From the NCBI GenBank assembly GCA_905182815.1, contig CAJJCX010000001.1, forward strand, positions 186,001 to 250,000: DNA of 64,000 bases. Reading direction: 5' to 3'. Numbering within the stretch: position 1 is the stretch's first letter; every line of letters begins with the position of its first letter. A program made the position numbers and the translations under genes. This document shows positions 58,786 to 64,000 of this stretch, in pieces. Under the pieces are notes generated by a model. It was not told where the DNA came from, did no database searches, and saw only the letters and a list, made by a program, of their open reading frames with translations. The stretch comes from an uncultured Candidatus Thioglobus sp. (GTDB taxonomy: Bacteria > Pseudomonadota > Gammaproteobacteria > PS1 > Pseudothioglobaceae).

Positions 58786-59712
58786 ATGAATAAAAAAATC
58801 ATTCAAAGCCTTAAAAGTTATCCCCGAAATATGGTGGGCTATGGGAAGGATCCAATCCACCCCAAATGGCCAAATAAAGCCCGTATTGCAGTTCAATTTG
58901 TGTTGAATTATGAAGAAGGTGCGGAAAACTCAATTTTGCATGGCGACAATGCATCAGAAGCTTTCCTTTCAGAGATTGTTGGTGCTAAGGCTTATGAAGG
59001 CGTTAGGCATATGAGTATGGAGTCCATTTATGAGTATGGCTCAAGAGCAGGAGTTTGGAGAATATTAAACCTTTTTAAAGAATTCGATGTTCCAGTAACT
59101 ATCTTTGCAGTGGCTCTTGCAATTGCTCGTAATCGAGAACTTGCAGATTATTTGGTAGAACAAAATTATGATATTTGTGCGCATGGATTTAGATGGATAG
59201 ATTATCAATTTGTTGATGAAAAAACAGAGCGAGAGCATATAAAAGACTGTATTTCTGTTTTGACAGAATACTTAGGAAAAAGGCCAGAAGGATGGTACAC
59301 CGGAAGAAATAGTCCAAATACAAGAAGGCTGATTGTGGAAGAGGGAGGGTTTCTTTATGATAGTGACACATATGACGATGACTTGCCTTACTGGTCAAAT
59401 GAATTTGGTGCTGAAAAAAAGCATTTAATTATTCCCTATACTCTCGATGTAAATGATATGAGGTTTGCTTCACCACAGGGGTTTAATTCTGGAGACCAAT
59501 TCTTTAACTATTTAAAGGATACTTTTGATGCTTTATATCTTGAAGGAGAGGTAAGTCCAAAAATGATGTCAGTTGGAATGCATGCGAGAATATTAGGACG
59601 CCCTGGAAGAATTATGGCTATGAGAAGATTTTTAGAGTATGTTAAAACTTTTGATAATGTTTGGCTTTGCTCGCGCAGAGAAATTGCTGACCATTGGTAT
59701 AAGAACTTTTAG
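58786..59712 (+). CDS. puuE: Allantoinase, PuuE polysaccharide-deacetylase type
   Basis: 308 residues. PuuE-type allantoinase opens the allantoin ring to allantoate without the metal-dependent amidohydrolase fold of AllB. The family sequence is clear: NMVGYGKDPIHPKWPNKARI, FVLNYEEGAENSILHGD, ICAHGFRWIDYQF and the end RIMAMRRFLEYVK. First gene of the purine-ring run, with uraD 12 bases later. Confidence 0.94.
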   Translation: MNKKIIQSLKSYPRNMVGYGKDPIHPKWPNKARIAVQFVLNYEEGAENSILHGDNASEAFLSEIVGAKAYEGVRHMSMESIYEYGSRAGVWRILNLFKEFDVPVTIFAVALAIARNRELADYLVEQNYDICAHGFRWIDYQFVDEKTEREHIKDCISVLTEYLGKRPEGWYTGRNSPNTRRLIVEEGGFLYDSDTYDDDLPYWSNEFGAEKKHLIIPYTLDVNDMRFASPQGFNSGDQFFNYLKDTFDALYLEGEVSPKMMSVGMHARILGRPGRIMAMRRFLEYVKTFDNVWLCSRREIADHWYKNF

Positions 59713-59724
59713 AAAGGGTAAGAG

Positions 59725-60246
59725 ATGGAATTACCATTAAATTTAGCGCAACAATCTGCAGAAGCCTTTTTAAAAACTTTTGAAAACTTGTATGAGCATA
59801 CTCCTTGGTTTGTAGAAAAATCGTTACCTCTAGTTTTAGCTGATAAAAAATATAATAGTTTAGAAAAATTTCATGAGTTACTTTCAAATATAATGCTGAA
59901 TGCAGATTCTGACTTACAGGATAACTTGATAGTCGCTCATCCAACCTTGGCAGGCAAAAAAGCCCAAAATAACGAACTTACTGATTTCTCAACTACTGAA
60001 CAAAAATCTGCTGGATTAAGTGATTGCTCTGACTCTGAAATCGAGCTTTTTGAAGAGCTTAATAGGGAGTACTTTGCTAAATTTGACTTCCCCTTTATTA
60101 TGGCAGTTAAAGAAAAAAATAAATCTGACATCATTTTGCAGTTCAAAGAGCGAATAGAAAATTCAAAAAATCAAGAAAGATCAAATGCTCTAGATGAGAT
60201 TAATAAAATAGCGTGGCTAAGAATCAAGGAGATTTATGGAATCTGA
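59725..60246 (+). CDS. uraD: 2-oxo-4-hydroxy-4-carboxy-5-ureidoimidazoline (OHCU) decarboxylase
   Basis: 173 residues. It turns OHCU into S-allantoin, third step after urate oxidation. Family motifs: ENLYEHTPWFVEKSL, the catalytic histidine in VAHPTLAGKKAQ, FSTTEQKSAGLSDCSDSE and the FPFIMAVKEKNKSDIILQF segment. The protein is a stand-alone decarboxylase without a fused 5-hydroxyisourate hydrolase. It overlaps the allantoicase gene by eleven bases. Confidence 0.94.
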   Translation: MELPLNLAQQSAEAFLKTFENLYEHTPWFVEKSLPLVLADKKYNSLEKFHELLSNIMLNADSDLQDNLIVAHPTLAGKKAQNNELTDFSTTEQKSAGLSDCSDSEIELFEELNREYFAKFDFPFIMAVKEKNKSDIILQFKERIENSKNQERSNALDEINKIAWLRIKEIYGI

Positions 60247-61234
60247 TAACCAGATTGATGTTGCTAGTGCAAGTTTTGGTACTAAAGTTGTTTATTGTAG
60301 TGATGAATTTTTTGCAGACTCAGGCCGTATGCTTCAATCAAGTGAGCCTGTTTGGATTGAAGACAAATACGATATAAATGGTAAGTGGATGGATGGCTGG
60401 GAGAGTCGAAGACGGCGAGATGGGAAAAATGACTTTTGTTTTATTAGGTTAGGCGCTGAATCTATTATTAATAGCTTTAATATTGATACAACTCACTTTA
60501 CTGGGAATTTTGCACCTGGAATTTCTGTTCAAGGTTGCTCTGTGCCAGGAGGAACTACTGATGACTTAGTTGTTGATGGTACTGCAGTCACAGAATGGTT
60601 TGATCTTGTTACCAAAGAATCCCTAGAGGGTGACTCAAAAAATTTATTTAATAGTGCTTCATCAAAGCCAATTACGCATTTAAAAATTACATTACTCCCA
60701 GATGGTGGGATTGCTCGTTTCAGGGCTTATGGTGAGATATGGGTTGATGAGAAGAAATATGAAATTAATGGCACGAACGTAATATCCAAAAAAAGTGGTG
60801 CGAAAGCGATCTTTGCAAATGATGAACACTTCGGAAGTTTAAGTAATGTTTTAGAAGAGCATGAACCTTTGAGTATGGCTGATGGTTGGGAAACAAGGCG
60901 ACGAAGAAAGCCTGGAAACGACTGGGGAATTATTGCCCTCTCTAAGCCCGCAACTGCTGAGGAAGTTTTTGTTGATACGAAATTTTTTAAAGGTAATTTT
61001 CCAGATACTTTCTCAATATCAACTTCCAATTCACCAGACGAAGATGATAAAACTTTGAAAGAAAATAGTAAGACTTGGAATAAACTTATTGAAGGAAAAA
61101 AATTAAAGATAAACCAAATGCATGTTTTTAAAGGTTCGGACATACTTCATAATGATGTGTTTACTCATATCCGTGTCGATATATATCCAGATGGCGGCAT
61201 TGCCAGGTTAAAACTTATTGGAAAATTTACCTAG
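60236..61234 (+). CDS. alc: Allantoicase
   Basis: 332 residues built from two similar halves, each with a DGWESRRRR / DGWETRRRR motif followed by a beta-sandwich core (NDFCFIRLGAESIINSF and NDWGIIALSKPATAEEV) and a PDGGIAR sequence. Allantoicase hydrolyses allantoate to ureidoglycolate and urea. AAGGAG before ATG 60236 sits inside uraD. Two bases separate the stop from allA. This is the urea-forming route rather than the ammonia-forming allantoate amidohydrolase route. Confidence 0.94.
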   Translation: MESDNQIDVASASFGTKVVYCSDEFFADSGRMLQSSEPVWIEDKYDINGKWMDGWESRRRRDGKNDFCFIRLGAESIINSFNIDTTHFTGNFAPGISVQGCSVPGGTTDDLVVDGTAVTEWFDLVTKESLEGDSKNLFNSASSKPITHLKITLLPDGGIARFRAYGEIWVDEKKYEINGTNVISKKSGAKAIFANDEHFGSLSNVLEEHEPLSMADGWETRRRRKPGNDWGIIALSKPATAEEVFVDTKFFKGNFPDTFSISTSNSPDEDDKTLKENSKTWNKLIEGKKLKINQMHVFKGSDILHNDVFTHIRVDIYPDGGIARLKLIGKFT

Positions 61235-61236
61235 AT

Positions 61237-61758
61237 ATGAATACTTTAAAACTAACTCCTGAGGTTCTAACTGCAGATAATTTTCAACTATTTGGCGAAG
61301 TGCTTAGTACTGAAAATAAAGAATCTATTACAATTAATGATGGTTTTGCATCCAAGTTTCCTGATATTGTAAAATTAGATACTAAGGAGGCAGAGGGGGA
61401 AACAAGTGTCCATATTTTTGTTGCTAAGAAGAGGCAGTTTCCTCTTCAAATTACTATGCTCGAGAATCATCCTTTTTTTAGTCAGACATTTATTCCAAAA
61501 AATAACACGCCATTTATAGTTGTTGTCGCGCCTCCATCACAAGAACCTGTAATTGAAAATATTAAGGCTTTTATTACTGATGGTGATCAAGGTATTAGTT
61601 ATTCAAGAGGAGTTTGGCACTTTCCTTTAATTAGTTTAAAAGATAACGCTCAATTCGTTGTGATAGATAGGAAATACAATAGTGACAAAGACAGTATGAA
61701 GCAGTGCACTGTTAGTAAAATTGAAGATGTTAGTATTTATGTGGAGCTCAGCTTATGA
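61237..61758 (+). CDS. allA: Ureidoglycolate lyase
   Basis: 173 residues, cupin-like. It splits ureidoglycolate into glyoxylate and urea. Characteristic sequences: LTADNFQLFGEVL near the N-terminus, VHIFVAKKRQFPLQITMLE with HPFFSQTFIP, FIVVVAPP, and GISYSRGVWHFPLI with the conserved histidine. Overlaps puuD by four bases. Confidence 0.94.
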   Translation: MNTLKLTPEVLTADNFQLFGEVLSTENKESITINDGFASKFPDIVKLDTKEAEGETSVHIFVAKKRQFPLQITMLENHPFFSQTFIPKNNTPFIVVVAPPSQEPVIENIKAFITDGDQGISYSRGVWHFPLISLKDNAQFVVIDRKYNSDKDSMKQCTVSKIEDVSIYVELSL

Positions 61759-62933
61759 TGCAAATATATCTAATGGACTGGCTCAGTCTAGTTTTGAAAT
61801 TACTCCATATAATTGCAGGTATAGCCTGGATTGGTGCTTCCTTTTATTTTAATTGGCTTGAAAATAAACTTGACCGATTAAATAATAGAGACGAGATAGC
61901 TGGCAACTTATGGGCAGTTCACGGCGGCGGCTTTTATCATTTAGAAAAATATAAGAAATATCCTCAAACCCTCCCAGAACCTTTGCACTGGTTTAAGTGG
62001 GAAGCTTACGTTACTTGGCTTTCTGGAATTTCACTGCTTTCAGTTATCTATTATTTTAATGCTAGCACTTATCTGTTAGCTTCCAATAGCTCAATATCTG
62101 CATTATATGGCGTTGGTTTAAGTCTCTTAGGGCTGATACTTTTTTGGCTTATCTATGATCTTTTATGTAAGTCAAAGTTGGTAACTAAATCCGCAATTTT
62201 TTTAGCTATTATTTTTATAGTAATTGCATTGTTTGCATATTTTTATAGCAATATTTTTAATCCTAGAGCCGTTTATATGCAAATTGGCTCAATGATTGGA
62301 ACGGTAATGGTTGCCAATGTTTTCTTTGTAATTATTCCAGTTCAAAAAAAATTAGTTGATGCTTGTGAAAACTCTACTGAAGTTAGTTTAGAGCTGGGAA
62401 AAATAGGTTATCTCCGCTCTCGTCATAACAATTACTTTACCTTACCCGTTTTATTTATGATGATAAGTGGCCATTACCCTACAATTTATAGCGGAGATTA
62501 TGGCTGGTTAATATTAATGGCTGTTATTGGGATTTTGGTAATGGTTCGCCACTACTTTAATTTAAGAGGAGTTGGTAAAGCTAAAAATAGTCTAATCGCC
62601 ATTATAGTTATCTCAACCTTTGCCTTGATTTATGCTCTAGCGCCATCACCAATTAAGATGCAAGATAATAGCCAAGAGATCGTAACTATTGCTGAGGCCC
62701 AAGCCATCATTGAAAAACATTGCGTGAGTTGTCATGCTGCGGAGCCTGCAAACAAAGCCTTTGCGATTGCGCCTAATGGGATTATGTTGGATACTAAAGA
62801 AAAAATTATTGCCCATAAGAATCAGATATATCAGCAGTCTGTTTTATCTAAAGCAATGCCCTTAATTAACAATACAAATATGACCGATGAAGAGAGAGCG
62901 AAATTAGGGATTTGGATTGAGGCAAATCAGTGA
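61755..62933 (+). CDS. puuD: Membrane-bound urate oxidase PuuD with C-terminal cytochrome c domain
   Basis: 392 residues. The first 300 residues have eight or so membrane helices and the PuuD pattern LLHIIAGIAWIGASFYFNWL and WAVHGGGFYHLEKYKKYP, followed by HWFKWEAYVTWLSG. A C-terminal domain carries the haem motif CVSCH (about residue 329). This family oxidises urate to 5-hydroxyisourate and passes electrons to the respiratory chain instead of making peroxide. Stop overlaps guaD as GTGA. Confidence 0.94.
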   Translation: MMQIYLMDWLSLVLKLLHIIAGIAWIGASFYFNWLENKLDRLNNRDEIAGNLWAVHGGGFYHLEKYKKYPQTLPEPLHWFKWEAYVTWLSGISLLSVIYYFNASTYLLASNSSISALYGVGLSLLGLILFWLIYDLLCKSKLVTKSAIFLAIIFIVIALFAYFYSNIFNPRAVYMQIGSMIGTVMVANVFFVIIPVQKKLVDACENSTEVSLELGKIGYLRSRHNNYFTLPVLFMMISGHYPTIYSGDYGWLILMAVIGILVMVRHYFNLRGVGKAKNSLIAIIVISTFALIYALAPSPIKMQDNSQEIVTIAEAQAIIEKHCVSCHAAEPANKAFAIAPNGIMLDTKEKIIAHKNQIYQQSVLSKAMPLINNTNMTDEERAKLGIWIEANQ

Positions 62934-64000
62934 GCGAATACAACCATTATCGAGGAGCAATTTACCACTGCACTGAAAGTAATGGGGTGCTAGAGCCAAA
63001 CTATTTTGTTGATGGCCTTATGGTTGTTGATAATGATTCTGGAAGCATCATTGAGGTTGGAGACTTCAATCAAATTTCTTCAAAGTGGCCAAACGCTAAA
63101 TCATCTACTCACTTTAAGGATAGTTTAATAATGCCTGGCTTCATTGACACTCATGTGCATTATCCTCAATATAAAGTTATAGCCTCCTATGGAGCAAGCC
63201 TTATAGACTGGCTTAATAAGTATACATTTATTGAAGAGCAAAAGTTTTCAGATGAGACTTATGCCGCTAAGGTTGCAGATTTGTTTCTTGATGAGCTTAT
63301 TAAAAATGGTACTACAACAGCAATGACTTTTTGTACCTCACATAAACAATCTGTAGATATTTTTTTTACGGCAGCAGAAAAGTTGAAGCTTAGAATGGTG
63401 GCCGGTAAAGTTATGATGGATAGAAATGCACCAGAGGCTCTTTGTGATAGTGTGGATGGTAGTTATTTTGATTCGAAAGAGCTGATTGAAAAATGGCACA
63501 ATAGAGGGCGAATGAGTTACGCCGTTACGCCTAGATTTGCTCCTACATCTTCTTCTGAGCAATTAGTACAGGCTGCTAATTTATTAGAAGAATATTCAGA
63601 TAATAATGGAAATAAAGGCGTTCTTCTGCAAACTCATCTTAATGAAAATATTGATGAAATTGGCTGGGTAAAGGAGCTTTTTCCAGACTCAAAAAACTAC
63701 TTTGATGTCTATGATAATTTCAATCTATCAGGACCTAATTCAGTTTTTGGTCATTGCATTTATAATACTGATGAAGAATATAAACGTATTGCTGATTCAG
63801 GTTCTAAGGTAGCGCTATGTCCAAGATCCAATCTATTCCTTGGTAGCGGTCTATTTGAACTTGATAAATTAGAGGCTTTTGGAATAGGTACTGCACTTGC
63901 ATCAGATGTTGGCGGCGGTGACAGCTTTTCAATGTTTCAGGTAATGAATGAAGCTTACAAAATATGTCGACTAAATAATTATAATTTAGATCCTGTTAAA
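62930..64000 (+). CDS. guaD: Guanine deaminase, cut by the window end
   Basis: 357 codons are present from GTG 62930 and the frame is open at the right edge, so the C-terminus is missing. GuaD converts guanine to xanthine. Metal-binding residues of the amidohydrolase fold are seen in MPGFIDTHVHYPQ, LLQTHLNEN, FGHCIYN and ALASDVGGGDSFSMF; the guanine-type segment AVTPRFAPTSS is present. The start overlaps the puuD stop by four bases, so it belongs to the same transcript. Xanthine dehydrogenase would be needed to reach urate and is not in the window. Confidence 0.93.
   Translation, partial: MSEYNHYRGAIYHCTESNGVLEPNYFVDGLMVVDNDSGSIIEVGDFNQISSKWPNAKSSTHFKDSLIMPGFIDTHVHYPQYKVIASYGASLIDWLNKYTFIEEQKFSDETYAAKVADLFLDELIKNGTTTAMTFCTSHKQSVDIFFTAAEKLKLRMVAGKVMMDRNAPEALCDSVDGSYFDSKELIEKWHNRGRMSYAVTPRFAPTSSSEQLVQAANLLEEYSDNNGNKGVLLQTHLNENIDEIGWVKELFPDSKNYFDVYDNFNLSGPNSVFGHCIYNTDEEYKRIADSGSKVALCPRSNLFLGSGLFELDKLEAFGIGTALASDVGGGDSFSMFQVMNEAYKICRLNNYNLDPVK

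Noticed and set aside
1-64000. CRISPR arrays, insertion sequences, prophage or integrative element boundaries
   Set aside because: No regularly spaced direct repeats, transposase or integrase motifs, or attachment-site duplications were seen; the single tRNA gene has no adjacent integrase.

Overview
The window is about 64 kb of low-GC (mid-30s % by eye), densely coding DNA. It looks like a free-living marine gammaproteobacterium. The gene orders murA-hisG-hisD, ypjD next to ffh, and cmk-rpsA-ihfB are typical of Gammaproteobacteria. The short HisG, the AT-rich spacers and the mix of transporters for organic nitrogen compounds would fit the SUP05/Arctic96BD-19 (Candidatus Thioglobus) group. The genus is an inference; no 16S gene is present. 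I see no insertion sequences, prophage, CRISPR array or transfer boundary.

Layout. (1) 1-14.2 kb, methylated-amine and one-carbon block: a betaine-type ABC transporter (binding protein, ATPase, double-domain permease), folD, a Rieske oxygenase resembling glycine betaine demethylase GbcA, a LysR regulator, a DAO-family flavoprotein, and the heterotetrameric sarcosine oxidase soxB-soxD-soxA-soxG. Together they suggest uptake of betaine, stepwise demethylation through dimethylglycine and sarcosine to glycine, and recovery of methyl carbon as methylene-tetrahydrofolate, which FolD uses. (2) 14.2-38.4 kb, housekeeping: ubiG, bcp, lepA, a GFA-fold protein, ypjD, ffh, a DUF4430/DUF6580-like pair, three consecutive EamA transporters, a lone ABC ATPase, hisD-hisG-murA-mlaC, uvrC, uup, ccmH, a TPR protein, lysS, cmk, rpsA, ihfB and tRNA-Lys(UUU). 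(3) 38.5-44.7 kb: a complete oppABCDF peptide transporter. (4) 44.7-58.4 kb, minus strand: a nucleoside utilisation run comprising a BMP-type transporter, cdd, punA, deoC, a double-domain aldehyde dehydrogenase, deoA, deoB, add and a phosphoribosyltransferase. (5) 58.8-64 kb, plus strand and divergent from (4): purine-ring degradation by puuE, uraD, alc, allA, puuD and guaD (cut by the window end). Blocks 4 and 5 together can import nucleosides, use the sugar as carbon and take the purine ring down to glyoxylate and urea. Xanthine dehydrogenase and 5-hydroxyisourate hydrolase are not in the window.

Sequence quality. Many genes carry single-base shifts, including genes expected to be indispensable (rpsA, cmk, ihfB). 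Shifts cluster at about 27.9-29.7 kb and 37.4-38.2 kb, while 38.9-51.5 kb and 53.2-64 kb are clean. I therefore read most breaks as read or assembly indels and annotate each such gene as one feature spanning the shift.

Cross-cutting observation: all three ABC operons begin with the binding-protein gene followed directly by a strong terminator-like hairpin, before the membrane and ATPase genes. I find no single clearly novel system. The best candidates are the DUF4430/DUF6580 pair, the betaine-to-glycine route using an unassigned flavoprotein, and the sarcosine oxidase delta subunit that has lost its zinc cysteines.
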